Of a DNA stretch of 64,000 nt, positions 51,400-60,190 are shown piece by piece. The notes under the pieces are model-generated. The model saw only the letters and a list, made by a program, of their open reading frames with translations. It had not been told where the DNA came from and ran no database searches. Numbering within the stretch: the first letter of the stretch is position 1; each line of letters starts with the position of its first letter. The translations under genes were made by a program, and so were the position numbers. The DNA is from G942493275 sp942493275 (GTDB lineage Bacteria > Actinomycetota > Coriobacteriia > Anaerosomatales > PHET01): contig OW818687.1 in the NCBI GenBank assembly GCA_942493275.1, forward strand, positions 1,178,001 to 1,242,000, read 5' to 3'.

Positions 51400-51514
51400 T
51401 ATGCGTTCGGGGAAGATTCCTATGCGCTCCGCGCACCGCAGCGGGCGCCGACATTCCCACATGGTCGCGTGCGCGGTATCGTTCGGGTCACAGTCCCGCT
51501 GAAGGAGGACCAAG

Positions 51515-51919
51515 GTGGAAGAACGCGGCTCGCAGACCCAGATGCCCCGAGCGCTGCCTCACGACCCGGGCCCGACGAGCATCCTCGTCTGGATCGCGGC
51601 GGCCTTGCTGGCGGCGGTCTTCGCGCTCGGCCAGATCGCCACGGTCCTGGCCGCGGCTCCCGCGGCGATCGCCTACTACGCGGGGGCCGGAGCGGAGCTC
51701 ACCGGCTTTGTCGCGTTCGTCGACTCCATCGGCCCCGTGCTCTTCGGGATGCTTCTTGTTGTGGTCGACGCCATCCTCTTCGCGCTGTTCGCCTGGCTTG
51801 GCAGGAAGACGTGGATCGGTTTCGCGTTCCTGCCGCCGATGCTCTACCTCGGCTTGGGGTTCGTGATCCTGTGGCTGCTGCTCGCCGGCGTCTTCAACGA
51901 GGCGGTCATCGGCGCGTAG
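51515..51919 (+). CDS. Hypothetical membrane protein (134 aa)
   Basis: A 134-residue membrane protein with four predicted helices (about 24-47, 50-60, 70-90 and 103-125) after a short polar N-terminus. No family is recognised. GTG at 51515 follows GAAGGAGGACCAAG. It lies 48 nt before another membrane protein gene. Confidence 0.65.
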   Translation: MEERGSQTQMPRALPHDPGPTSILVWIAAALLAAVFALGQIATVLAAAPAAIAYYAGAGAELTGFVAFVDSIGPVLFGMLLVVVDAILFALFAWLGRKTWIGFAFLPPMLYLGLGFVILWLLLAGVFNEAVIGA

Positions 51920-51967
51920 AGCCCGGTCGCGGTACCATCACCCGGACACTGTGCCGAAGGGACCTCG

Positions 51968-52321
51968 ATGATTCGCACGTTTGCGGGCTGGTACTCGATT
52001 CTTCTGGGAGTGGGGCTGGCGGTCCTGCCGTTCACCTGGCTCGGCCTGCATGGCGACGTCTCCTCGGCGACGACCGTCCGGATCATAGGGTTCATCCTGG
52101 CGGGGGTGCTCCTCGCCGCCGGCGGCCTGGCGCGGCTTGCGCGCTTTCCGGGCCGCGTGGCATCGGCCTACGTGGGCTTTGGTGCTGGTGTGACCGCGAT
52201 CGTGATGGCGCTTGCCCAGCTGCTCGAGATCGGGGCGCCGGAGTGGCAGCTGTTCGCGGGGCTCGCCGCGCTCACGGTTCTGATCGTCGCCGCCTGGTCG
52301 CTGTGGCCGGCCACCTCCTGA
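51968..52321 (+). CDS. Hypothetical membrane protein (117 aa)
   Basis: A 117-residue protein of four helices with little loop sequence (GWYSILLGVGLAVLPFTWLG first, WQLFAGLAALTVLIVAAWSL last). Not assigned to a family. GAAGGGACCTCG precedes the ATG. Confidence 0.65.
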   Translation: MIRTFAGWYSILLGVGLAVLPFTWLGLHGDVSSATTVRIIGFILAGVLLAAGGLARLARFPGRVASAYVGFGAGVTAIVMALAQLLEIGAPEWQLFAGLAALTVLIVAAWSLWPATS

Positions 52322-52409
52322 CGGCTCCCCGGTTCCCTTCCACGCTTTAGCGCAGTAGAGTGGTGGGGTGACCACCGCGCCGCGCGGCGCACCGACTGAA
52401 GGAGCCGGC

Positions 52410-53282
52410 ATGCTCTCGATCGCTCTGCCCAAAGGATCCCTCGAGGAGCAGACGCTCCTTCTGTTCTCGCAGGCCGACATCGCGATCAAGAAGTCGAGCC
52501 GCGAGTACAACCCCACCTGCGAGGATCCGCGAATCGCGCGCGTGAAGATCCTGCGGCCTCAGGAGATTCCCGTCTACGTCCAGGAGGGGTACTTCGACCT
52601 CGGCATCTCCGGCCACGATTGGGTGCGCGAGAGCGGAGCCGACGTGGTCGAGGTCGCCGAGCTGCCCTACGCCAAGACCGGAACCGGCGTCGTCAACATG
52701 GTGCTCGCCGTGCCCCAGGACTCCGCAATCGAGTCCGCGCGCGACATCCCGGCAGGCAGCCGCATCACCACCGAGTTCCCCAAGGCGACGCAGGCATTCT
52801 TCGACGAGCTCGGCATCCCCGTCGAGGTCCACTTCAGCTACGGCGCCACCGAGGCCAAGGTGCCCGAGATGATGGACGCGCTCGTGGACCTCACCGAGAC
52901 CGGCTCGACCCTTCGCCGCAACGGGCTCAAGATCGTCGACACGATCCTGACCTCCACCACCCGGCTGGTCGCCAGCAAAGAGGCGTGGGCCGATCCCGAG
53001 AAGCGCCGCGAGATCGAGGAGATCCGCACGCTCCTGCTCGGTGTGATCGAGGCGCGGGGTCGCGTGCTGCTTTCGCTGAACTGCGCGCACGACCGGCTCG
53101 AAGAGGTCATCGCCGTCCTGCCCGCGATGAAGCGGCCTACGGTGAGCAAACTCTACGGCTCCGAGGACTACGAGATCACGACCGTCGCCGATAAGTGCGA
53201 GGTCAACGTCCTCATCCCGCGGCTGAAGGCCGCCGGCGCGGAAGACATCCTCGAAATCCCCATCAGCAAGATCGTCCGCTAG
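52410..53282 (+). CDS. hisG: ATP phosphoribosyltransferase (long form)
   Basis: HisG catalyses the first step of histidine synthesis, joining ATP and PRPP. At 290 residues it is the long form with a C-terminal regulatory domain, which is feedback-inhibited by histidine and does not need HisZ. SIALPKGSLEEQT, GYFDLGISGHDWV and the PRPP loop DLTETGSTLRRNGLKI are intact. GAAGGAG precedes the ATG at 52410. No other his genes are adjacent, so it is separate from the rest of the pathway. Confidence 0.95.
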   Translation: MLSIALPKGSLEEQTLLLFSQADIAIKKSSREYNPTCEDPRIARVKILRPQEIPVYVQEGYFDLGISGHDWVRESGADVVEVAELPYAKTGTGVVNMVLAVPQDSAIESARDIPAGSRITTEFPKATQAFFDELGIPVEVHFSYGATEAKVPEMMDALVDLTETGSTLRRNGLKIVDTILTSTTRLVASKEAWADPEKRREIEEIRTLLLGVIEARGRVLLSLNCAHDRLEEVIAVLPAMKRPTVSKLYGSEDYEITTVADKCEVNVLIPRLKAAGAEDILEIPISKIVR

Positions 53283-53337
53283 CGCCGCACGGCCTTGCAG
53301 CGCGTGGCACACTGGTGCTTCCAAGAGAGGAGCACGG

Positions 53338-54027
53338 ATGCCTCGTACGGGCTGGTGCCGCGAGTGTGAGAAATGGGTCTGGGTCGACGAGCAGGGTGCG
53401 TGTACCAACGGGCACCCTGCCGAGTCGGTCGAGGCGGTACACGAGGCTGTCCCCCAACCCGTGGGGCCGGTACTCGGCGAGGGCGAGATGCCGCGCGAAC
53501 TCGAGCGCTTCAATTGGGGCGCGTTCTGGCTGCCGCAGATATGGGGCATCGTCCACGGCGCATGGCCGCTTGTGGGAATGTGGCTCCTGGGCGCGAGCGC
53601 GTCACTGTTTGCGGCGTCAGCAGTTCCGACCGAGGGCACCGGTGTACTCCGGGCACTCGTTCTCGCGACCACAGTGACGTCTTTCATCGAGGCGCTCGTG
53701 CGCCTCTGGGCAGGCACGAAGGCCAATCGGCTGGTGTGGAATCGGCAGGCGCGCCTTATCGGCATGCCCGGCTCGGCAGTCCCGCGCACGCCCGTCTCCC
53801 GCTACAAGCAGGGGCAGCGCCGCTGGGCTGCGGCGGGGGCGATTCTCGTGGTGGGAACAACCGTCGCCCTGATGCCGGAGGTCCAGAAGACATGGAGCGA
53901 GTACGGGGCGGGGACCGCAGGCGTGGCACTCGGCGCGACCTGGATCGTCGCACAGGTCGCCGCCGCCGCCTGGCTTGCGACTCGAAAGCACGTCGAGGAG
54001 CCGGCGGTTCCTCAGGACCGGGTGTGA
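53338..54027 (+). CDS. Zinc-ribbon membrane protein
   Basis: A 229-residue protein that opens with a zinc-ribbon-like segment (WCREC at residues 6-10 and CTNGH near 22-26), followed by a linker and four helices (about 70-92, 99-117, 160-180, 190-212). FNWGAFWLPQIWGIVHGAW is like the start of DUF2628-type membrane regions. Function unknown. GAGAGGAG lies before the ATG. Confidence 0.7.
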   Translation: MPRTGWCRECEKWVWVDEQGACTNGHPAESVEAVHEAVPQPVGPVLGEGEMPRELERFNWGAFWLPQIWGIVHGAWPLVGMWLLGASASLFAASAVPTEGTGVLRALVLATTVTSFIEALVRLWAGTKANRLVWNRQARLIGMPGSAVPRTPVSRYKQGQRRWAAAGAILVVGTTVALMPEVQKTWSEYGAGTAGVALGATWIVAQVAAAAWLATRKHVEEPAVPQDRV

Positions 54028-54069
54028 TTCACGGCGCGTCGGGTACTCACTCCTCGGAGGTGGTAGGTC

Positions 54070-54903
54070 GTGAATGACCTGAGCATCGGCTCGACGATCG
54101 ATATCGCGCATGGCGTGCACATTCCGCGGCTTGGCCTTGGCACCTACAAGTCCACACCCGGTGAGGCCGCGCGTGACGCCGTGGTAGAGGCACTGCGGCT
54201 CGGTTACCGCAGCATCGACACCGCGTCGCTCTACGGCAACGAGGAGGGCGTAGGCGAGGGTATCCGCATCAGCGGCGTGCCGCGCGACGACATCTTCCTC
54301 ACCACCAAGGTCTGGAACGAGGAGCAGGGCTACGACTCGACGCTCGAGGCCATCGAGCGCTCGCTCGCCAGACTCGGCACTGATCACGTCGACCTCTACC
54401 TCGTTCACTGGCCGATGCGCGAGAAGATGGAGGGCACCTGGCGAGCGATGGAGGCGGCGCTCGAGCAGGGGATGACGCGCTCGATCGGCGTGTGCAACCA
54501 CCTGCCGCACCACCTCGAGGAGCTGTTCCGCCACGCCGAGGTTCCGCCGGCCGTCGACCAGGTCGAGTTCCACTTCTGGCTCCAGCAGCCCTCGCTCCAG
54601 GCGTTTCTCGCCGAGCACGGCATCGCCCTGGAGGCCTGGGCGCCGCTCATGAAGGGCCGAGTGGCCGAGGTACCCGAGGTCGTCGCGATCGCCGAGCGTC
54701 TCGGAAGAACGCCTGCGCAGGTCGCCATCCGGTGGATCCTCGAGATCGGCGCGATCGCCATCCCCAAGTCGGTCCATGCCGAGAGGATCGCCGAGAACCT
54801 CGACGTCTTCGACTTTCACCTCACCGACGAGGATCACGAACTGCTGACCACGCTCGACGAGGGCGTGCGCCTGGGACCCGATCCCGACACCTACGCGTGG
54901 TGA
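54070..54903 (+). CDS. Aldo/keto reductase
   Basis: A 277-residue NAD(P)H-dependent (alpha/beta)8-barrel oxidoreductase. The catalytic tetrad is visible: Asp in SIDTASLYGN with its Tyr (about residues 49-54), Lys in TTKVWN (about 80) and His in LVHWPM (about 115). IAIPKSVHAERIAENLDVFDF near the C-terminus is the cofactor-phosphate site. It belongs to the AKR5-like group of 2,5-diketo-gluconate reductase relatives; the substrate is not determinable. GTG at 54070 after GGAGGTGGTAGGTC. Confidence 0.93.
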   Translation: MNDLSIGSTIDIAHGVHIPRLGLGTYKSTPGEAARDAVVEALRLGYRSIDTASLYGNEEGVGEGIRISGVPRDDIFLTTKVWNEEQGYDSTLEAIERSLARLGTDHVDLYLVHWPMREKMEGTWRAMEAALEQGMTRSIGVCNHLPHHLEELFRHAEVPPAVDQVEFHFWLQQPSLQAFLAEHGIALEAWAPLMKGRVAEVPEVVAIAERLGRTPAQVAIRWILEIGAIAIPKSVHAERIAENLDVFDFHLTDEDHELLTTLDEGVRLGPDPDTYAW

Positions 54904-54916
54904 GCCGGGTGCCGCG

Positions 54917-55312
54917 ATGACGACCCCGCTGCTTTTCGCCGGTATGGCGCTCGTCGTCGCGGGCTTCCTCGCGCTTGCGGTCACGGACGCACCCGTGCGA
55001 CGTGCCGCGCACCCCGGGTGGCGGCGTGGCGCGGTGGTCGTCTGGCTGCTCATCGTAGCTGCCGGCTGGGCGGTCTTCGGCTACCTCGCCGTGGCGCTTC
55101 CCGGCGGGCTCGAGACGGCTTGGCGATGGGTGAGCGCTCAGCCCGGAGCGATGCGGGCGGCGATGTGGGCGTTTCTGCTGCCGTGGACGGGCGCGCTGTG
55201 GATCGCGGGCCGCCCGTGGTCCGATACGCTCACCACGGTGCTCGTCATCGGCCTTGCCGCGCTCACCTTCGGCCTCGGGGTCTCCTTGTTCCGATCGCGC
55301 TCCGCTGCCTAG
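54917..55312 (+). CDS. Hypothetical membrane protein (131 aa)
   Basis: A 131-residue protein with four helices, rich in Trp and Ala, no recognised domain. It begins 13 nt after the aldo/keto reductase stop, and its own end overlaps the convergent methyltransferase by 4 nt. Confidence 0.6.
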   Translation: MTTPLLFAGMALVVAGFLALAVTDAPVRRAAHPGWRRGAVVVWLLIVAAGWAVFGYLAVALPGGLETAWRWVSAQPGAMRAAMWAFLLPWTGALWIAGRPWSDTLTTVLVIGLAALTFGLGVSLFRSRSAA

Positions 55313-55899
55313 GACGCCGCGGGCTTCCTGGCGCTCACGAGCGTGTGGCGGCTGAAGTCCGGGTGAACCTGGGCGTCCACGAGCCCCGCAGCCCCGAGCG
55401 CGGTCGCAATCACGTTGGCGCTGACACGGATCTCCTGCGGGGGTCCGTTTCCCTCGACTCCGGGTGTCCAGTCGACGACCGCGATGATTCCGCCGGGCAC
55501 AAGCAGCCGAGCCGCCTCCGCGTAGGTCGCCACCGGGTTCGCGAGCTCGTGATGCAGGTTCATCGACACCACGACGTCCGCCGAGCCGCTCGGCAACGGC
55601 ACAGACTCCTCTTCCGAGAGGACCGGCACGAACCTCTCGCCCACTGCGGGCTTGCGGTTGTTGGTCATCCAGTCGATCATGCCGCGCTCGGTGTCGACGG
55701 CGTATACGGTCGCCTCGGGGGCGAGCTTGGCGAACGCCTCGGCGAACAGCCCCGTGCCCGCGCCCAGGTCGACGACGACCGCGGGTGAGGGCGAGCCAAG
55801 CGCCTCCCATATGACAGCGGGCTCTGTGTCCCGCAGCCGTTCGGGGTTGTTCAGTCGCTCGAGGTGGACCGGGTTGAACTTCTCGTGATGGTGAGCCAT
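55309..55899 (-). CDS. Class I SAM-dependent methyltransferase
   Basis: A 196-residue Rossmann-fold methyltransferase: motif I VVDLGAGTGLFAEAFAKL (about residue 42), an acidic end of strand two (VYAVDTERGM), motif IV DVVVSMNLHHEL and a post-motif VPGGIIAVVDWTPG. The N-terminus is His-rich (MAHHHEKF). It lacks the cysteine set of arsenite methylase ArsM. A CsoR/CstR-like palindrome overlaps its putative promoter, so it may be induced by metal or reactive sulfur. CGGAGGC lies before the ATG. Confidence 0.87.
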   Translation of the reverse strand: MAHHHEKFNPVHLERLNNPERLRDTEPAVIWEALGSPSPAVVVDLGAGTGLFAEAFAKLAPEATVYAVDTERGMIDWMTNNRKPAVGERFVPVLSEEESVPLPSGSADVVVSMNLHHELANPVATYAEAARLLVPGGIIAVVDWTPGVEGNGPPQEIRVSANVIATALGAAGLVDAQVHPDFSRHTLVSARKPAAS

Positions 55900-55935
55900 G
55901 GGGGTGCCTCCGAAGGAATTGCGGGTGTGCCGACA

Positions 55936-55954
55936 AGTATACCCTATGGGGTAT
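55936..55954 (-). promoter_or_regulatory. CsoR/CstR-like operator with overlapping -10
   Basis: ATACCCTATGGGGTAT (55939-55954) is a 16-bp near-palindrome (seven of eight pairs) like the one at 26936. On the minus strand a TATACT -10 (55941-55936) runs out of it toward the methyltransferase gene. It also covers the TAG of the upstream membrane protein gene. Confidence 0.6.
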
Positions 55955-58130
55955 CAGACGCGACCCCGGTACGAAGCCGGAGCAGCTTGAGGATGTTTGA
56001 GTAGTCGTCCGTGAGCACCGGTCCGGGCGCGGGCTTCTCCCATCCGCCCGCGAGAAACGGCTCGATCGCCTCAGGCTCGCCGACGACGAGCCACGTCGAG
56101 GCCTGGGCTTCGAGTGCATCCCGCTCGGCGGGGGTGGGCTGGTAGCGCTTCGCAACGGCTTCGAGCCCGGCTGCCTCGGCGGTGGACGCGACCGCGGGAG
56201 CGAGGTCGAAGTGGCGATTCGTGAGCTGGAACGCGATGACTCCACCGGGGCTGATCGTGCGGGCGTAGGACTCGATCGCCTCGGCGGTGAGCAGGTGTAC
56301 CGGCACGGAGTCCGAGGAGAACGCGTCGAGCAGCAGCAGGTCAAAGCTGCCCGGGGGCTCCTCGGCCAGCGTGAGTCGACCGTCGCCGAGCACGATGCGG
56401 GGAGGCGCGGGGGCGTCGGCCAGGTAGGTGAAGTAGCGTTCGTCTCGCGCGATGTCGATGACCGCCCGGTCGATCTCGAAGTAGGCGACCTCGTCGCAGG
56501 GCTCGCTGTAGGCGAGCACCGTCCCTACGCCGAGACCCACGATCCCGATGTCGGCACCGCTTGCCTCGCGGCTCCGAAGGTCGTCGAAGACGTCTCCGAG
56601 CGGACCCGAGGGCACAAAGTACGCGGTCGGCTCGGAACGGCGCCCATCGGCGAACTGCAGCCCGTGCAGGGTGGTGCCGTGGACCTCGACCAGCGCCTCG
56701 CCATCAGGGGTTTCGTTGACCTGGGTGACGCCGAAGAAGGTGCGCACGCGCAGCAGTGGCGCGGGTACGAAGAGCAGCGACAGCGCGACGATGGCGACGG
56801 CCGACGCTGCGGCAAGCGACCACGGTCCGCGCCCCGTCATGACCGCGAGTGCGCCGATGAAGACCACGACGCCGAGAAAGAGCGCGGACTCTGTAGATCG
56901 TGGAGAAACCAGCGCCACCAAGCCTCCGCCGATGACGAGGTACGGCGCCACGCGGCCGAAAGTGCCACGCATGACGGCCCCGGGGCCGGTGCGCTCGCGG
57001 TGCGGGGGTGCGGGCAGGAAGCCGATGGCGACCAGTCCCGCGAGCAGCAGCAGAGGGTACTCGTAGACGTCGCTGAAGACGAGCGGTGCGGCGAGCGCGA
57101 CGAAACCTGTCGCGAGCACCCCGCCCGCGGACAGCACGAGGTAGAAGCGCGTCAGGTGCTCCTCGCCCGGGCGGTCGAGCGCCAGGCGACCGTGGATCGC
57201 GACGGCGACGACGGCGTAGCTGACGAGCACGAGGGGGATGAGCACGAACGCCGGCCAGTCGATGCGCGCGATGTAGGGTAGCCACATCAGGGTCGCGGCG
57301 GCGGGCAGCAGTCGCTCGACCGCGGGCAGCACTCGCCGACCCCTCTCGGAGAAGGCGACGATGAAGCTCCCAAGGTAGATCGCGAGCGGCCCCACCCACA
57401 GAAGTGGCGCCGAGACGTGGTCGGTCGCCAGGTGCGTGGTGGTGGCGGAGAGCAGTCCTGCCGGCGCGAACGCCGCAAGCAGCCAGACCGCCTGACGCTT
57501 TCGGGGCAGACGCCCGGGTGCGGGGGCTCCCGGCCCGGGCGTGGCGCCGCCCTGCAGCCGGCCGGCGGCCACCACGATCACGCACGCGGCTGCCGCCGCG
57601 ATGAGCAGCGAGAAGGTCAGCCGCTGCGAGGAGAGTCCGACGAGCGGCTCGATGAGCACGGGGTAGGCGAGCAGCCCTACGAGGCTCGCGCCGTTGGATA
57701 CCGCGTACAGCCACCACGGATCGCGACCGTCTTGCGCGTACCACGCCGAGAGCAGCGGGCTGGTGGTGGAGAGCAGGAATGCGGGCGCGCCGGCTATGAG
57801 CGCGAGCACGACGATCACGTTGAGCGCCTCGGGCATGTCGGCCATGCGCAGACCCGCGATGTGTGCGGGGGCGGCGAGTGTGGCAGCCAGTGCGAGCGCG
57901 GTGACGGCGACGTGGGTGATCGCGCCGGTTCGGGCGCTCAGGCGGGTGATGACCAAGTGCGCGTAGAGGTAGCCGATGAAGACGACGGCCGTGAAGAAAC
58001 ACAGCGCCGTCGTCCACACCGACGGGGCGCCACCGAAGGCCGGTAGCACGAGACGGCCTGCCAGCAGTTCCAGCGTGAAGAGCAGGAACGCTGACAGGCC
58101 GATGGTCGCGATGAAGAGCGTGCGCCGCAT
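55944..58130 (-). CDS. Spermidine-synthase-like protein with membrane domain
   Basis: A 728-residue fusion. The N-terminal two-thirds form about twelve helices (starting RRTLFIATIGLSAFLLFTLE and with GYLYAHLVITRLS). The C-terminal domain (about 510-700) is polyamine-synthase-like: IVGLGVGTVLAYSE is the nucleotide-binding loop, YFEIDRAVIDIARD holds the acidic residue, and LLLLDAFSSDSVPVHLLTAEA corresponds to the family active-site strand. Many such fusions are not proven aminopropyltransferases. Its 3' end contains the operator of the next gene. Confidence 0.85.
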   Translation of the reverse strand: MRRTLFIATIGLSAFLLFTLELLAGRLVLPAFGGAPSVWTTALCFFTAVVFIGYLYAHLVITRLSARTGAITHVAVTALALAATLAAPAHIAGLRMADMPEALNVIVVLALIAGAPAFLLSTTSPLLSAWYAQDGRDPWWLYAVSNGASLVGLLAYPVLIEPLVGLSSQRLTFSLLIAAAAACVIVVAAGRLQGGATPGPGAPAPGRLPRKRQAVWLLAAFAPAGLLSATTTHLATDHVSAPLLWVGPLAIYLGSFIVAFSERGRRVLPAVERLLPAAATLMWLPYIARIDWPAFVLIPLVLVSYAVVAVAIHGRLALDRPGEEHLTRFYLVLSAGGVLATGFVALAAPLVFSDVYEYPLLLLAGLVAIGFLPAPPHRERTGPGAVMRGTFGRVAPYLVIGGGLVALVSPRSTESALFLGVVVFIGALAVMTGRGPWSLAAASAVAIVALSLLFVPAPLLRVRTFFGVTQVNETPDGEALVEVHGTTLHGLQFADGRRSEPTAYFVPSGPLGDVFDDLRSREASGADIGIVGLGVGTVLAYSEPCDEVAYFEIDRAVIDIARDERYFTYLADAPAPPRIVLGDGRLTLAEEPPGSFDLLLLDAFSSDSVPVHLLTAEAIESYARTISPGGVIAFQLTNRHFDLAPAVASTAEAAGLEAVAKRYQPTPAERDALEAQASTWLVVGEPEAIEPFLAGGWEKPAPGPVLTDDYSNILKLLRLRTGVASDTP

Positions 58131-58140
58131 GCGCGCGGAG

Positions 58141-58650
58141 CTACTGAACCTCGAGCAGCTCGACCTCGAAGACGAGCGTGGCGCCAGGCGGGATCACGCC
58201 GCCTGCACCCTGGTCGCCGTAGCCCATCTCCGGCGGGATGGTGAGCTTACGCTTGCCGCCGACCTTCATGCCCTGCACTCCCTCGTCCCAGCCGGGAATG
58301 ACCTGTCCGGCGCCGAGAGAGAAGGAGAAGGGCTGGCCGCTGTCGAGCGACGAGTCGAACTTGGTGCCGTCGGTGAGCCATCCGGTGTAGTGGACCACGA
58401 CGGTCTTGCCGGCCACGGCCTCGGCGCCCTCACCGACGACGAGCTCCTCGATCTCGAGCTTGGAGACCTCCTCAGACGAGGGAGCGGTCTCGGGGGTGGC
58501 AGCTTCAGGCTGGACGGCCTCGGGCTCGGTGCTCTCGGGCGTCGGCTCGGCCCCGCAGCCGACAACCGTCAGCGCAGCCAGCGACAACATCGCGATGGCC
58601 AGCGCGGCGGTCAGCCGGCGTGAGGTGGCGTGCGAAAAGAGACGTTTCAC
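58141..58650 (-). CDS. FKBP-type peptidyl-prolyl isomerase lipoprotein
   Basis: A 169-residue lipoprotein (lipobox LTVVGC, Cys about residue 32), a Pro/Glu/Thr-rich spacer, then a complete FKBP domain (about 65-169). VHYTGWLTDGTKFDSS and VIPGWDEGVQGMKVGGKRKL, then PPEMGYGDQGAGGVIPPGATL, are the classical active-site segments. It should help exported proteins fold outside the cytoplasm. It lies 10 nt upstream of the large membrane protein on the same strand, so the two may be cotranscribed. Confidence 0.92.
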   Translation of the reverse strand: MKRLFSHATSRRLTAALAIAMLSLAALTVVGCGAEPTPESTEPEAVQPEAATPETAPSSEEVSKLEIEELVVGEGAEAVAGKTVVVHYTGWLTDGTKFDSSLDSGQPFSFSLGAGQVIPGWDEGVQGMKVGGKRKLTIPPEMGYGDQGAGGVIPPGATLVFEVELLEVQ

Positions 58651-58762
58651 GTATGGACCTCCTGAATCGACTTCAGATGCGAGACGGCGCGGACGGCGCC
58701 GTCACCAGTAGAGTATGCGCCAATTTAGGGATCGCTGGCGCGGATTCACAGCACCACCACGA

Positions 58763-58812
58763 TTGACTTCGTCGCCGATAGTTCGTACACTAAGCACATA
58801 GTTCGTGTACAC
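58763..58812 (+). promoter_or_regulatory. Promoter and direct repeats upstream of MarR gene
   Basis: TTGACT (58763-58768), a 17-nt spacer and TACACT (58786-58791). ATAGTTCGT is repeated at 58778 and 58798, exactly 20 bp apart and so on one helix face, covering the -10 and start site; the second copy runs into the palindrome GTGTACAC. A likely autoregulatory MarR site. Confidence 0.6.
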
Positions 58813-58832
58813 ACCACTTTCGGGAGGCCCCC

Positions 58833-59255
58833 GTGTACGAGCACGACCTCGGATTCCTGTGTAACCACCTCGCCCGGCTCCTGCGGCACCGCATGGCGGA
58901 GAGCATCGCCCACACCGGGCTGACTCCCCAGCAGGCTGCGTTGCTTCTCAACCTCAGCGACGGCCCCGCGACACGAGCCGAACTCTCGGCCGTCCTCGGG
59001 ATGGATCGGCCCACCATGACCGGCGTCTCAGAGCGGCTCGAGCAGGGTGGCTGGATCGTGTCGGCTCCTCATCCGACCGACGGGCGGGCCCGACTTTTGT
59101 GGCTGACCTCCCGCGGTGAGCTGGTGCTTCCTGCACTTCGGGAGGCCGCCGGCGCCGTGAGCGAGCGAGCGCTGGGAGCGCTGCCCGCCGAGGACGTCCC
59201 TCGAGTGCTGGGTGCACTCGAGGCGATGGCTGCCTCGCTGGAGACCGACCGGTGA
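58833..59255 (+). CDS. MarR-family regulator
   Basis: A 140-residue winged-helix regulator: LTPQQAALLLNLSDGPATRAELSAVLGMDRPTMTGV is the helix-turn-helix split across about residues 29-62, followed by the wing VSAPHPTDGRARLLWLT. GTG at 58833 with GGGAGG upstream. Its stop overlaps the GTG of the NmrA-like gene, so they are coupled. The repeats at 58778-58812 are the likely operator. Confidence 0.9.
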   Translation: MYEHDLGFLCNHLARLLRHRMAESIAHTGLTPQQAALLLNLSDGPATRAELSAVLGMDRPTMTGVSERLEQGGWIVSAPHPTDGRARLLWLTSRGELVLPALREAAGAVSERALGALPAEDVPRVLGALEAMAASLETDR

Positions 59256-60112
59256 GCGGGGTGATCCTGGTAACCGGCGCCACCGGCAACGTGGGAGCCG
59301 AGGTCGTCGCGAGACTCCTCGCCGAGGGGGAGCCGGTCCGCGCCGCCGCGAGAAACCCGACCCCGATCGTCGCGCGGTTCCCGGGGGCGGAAGCGGTCGG
59401 TCTCGACTTCGAAGACCCGTCGACGTTTGCTGCGGCGCTGGCCGGTGTCGACCGCGTGTTCCTGGTGCGCCCGCCGCAGATGAGCGACGCGGCGGCGTTC
59501 ACGCCGTTCATCTCGGCGATGCGTGAATCGGGGGTCAGACAGGTGGTGTTCCTCTCGCTTCTGGGAGCCCAGCGCAACGTCTTCGCCCCGCATCACGGGA
59601 TCGAGCGGGCTATCCGCAGGTCCGGCCTGGGCTGGACGATGCTGCGCCCGAGCTTCTTCATGCAGAATCTCGCGACGACCCACCTGCGCGACATTCGGAG
59701 CCGCGGCGAGATCATCGTCCCCGCTGGCCGAGGCAAGACGAGCTTCATCGATGCGAACGATATCGCGCGGGCGACAGTTGCGGTCCTGACTCAGCCCGGC
59801 CATCTGGATCGCGGCTACGACCTCACCGGCAGCGAGGCGCTCGACTACTACGAGTGCGCCAGGTGCCTGAGCGAGGCGACCGGTCGTACGATCCGCTACA
59901 CCCGGCCGTCGGGCCGTCAGTTTGCGGCCCACATGCGGGCGCAGGGACACTCCCCGGACTTCGTCAAGGTGATGCGCGCGATCTACCTGGTGGCGCGACT
60001 GGGGATGGCGGACACCGTCACCCGCGACCTCAGCATGCTCACCGGCAGGCCCCCGGTGACGTTCGCCGAGTACGCGGCGCGCGAGGCGTCGGTGTTCTCG
60101 GCGGGAGAGTAG
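59252..60112 (+). CDS. NmrA/azoreductase-like NAD(P)-binding protein
   Basis: A 286-residue atypical SDR. ILVTGATGNVGAEVVARLL (residues 4-22) is the dinucleotide motif, followed by VRAAARNP, VFLVRPPQMSD and the LRPSFFMQNL segment of the NmrA/QOR2/HSCARG group, and a C-terminal substrate domain. Family members reduce quinones or act as redox sensors. The GTG overlaps the MarR stop, which suggests control of this enzyme by that regulator in response to its substrate. Confidence 0.88.
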   Translation: MSGVILVTGATGNVGAEVVARLLAEGEPVRAAARNPTPIVARFPGAEAVGLDFEDPSTFAAALAGVDRVFLVRPPQMSDAAAFTPFISAMRESGVRQVVFLSLLGAQRNVFAPHHGIERAIRRSGLGWTMLRPSFFMQNLATTHLRDIRSRGEIIVPAGRGKTSFIDANDIARATVAVLTQPGHLDRGYDLTGSEALDYYECARCLSEATGRTIRYTRPSGRQFAAHMRAQGHSPDFVKVMRAIYLVARLGMADTVTRDLSMLTGRPPVTFAEYAAREASVFSAGE

Positions 60113-60144
60113 TCCGCGACCGAGGGTAGCGGTCCAGTAACGAC

Positions 60145-60178
60145 GAAGCGCCCGGGACCACGTGGCCCCGGGCGCTTC
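60145..60178. terminator. Bidirectional terminator
   Basis: GAAGCGCCCGGG (60145-60156) pairs with CCCGGGCGCTTC (60167-60178) around ACCACGTGGC, between convergent genes. Confidence 0.75.
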
Positions 60179-60190
60179 GATTGCTGCGAC

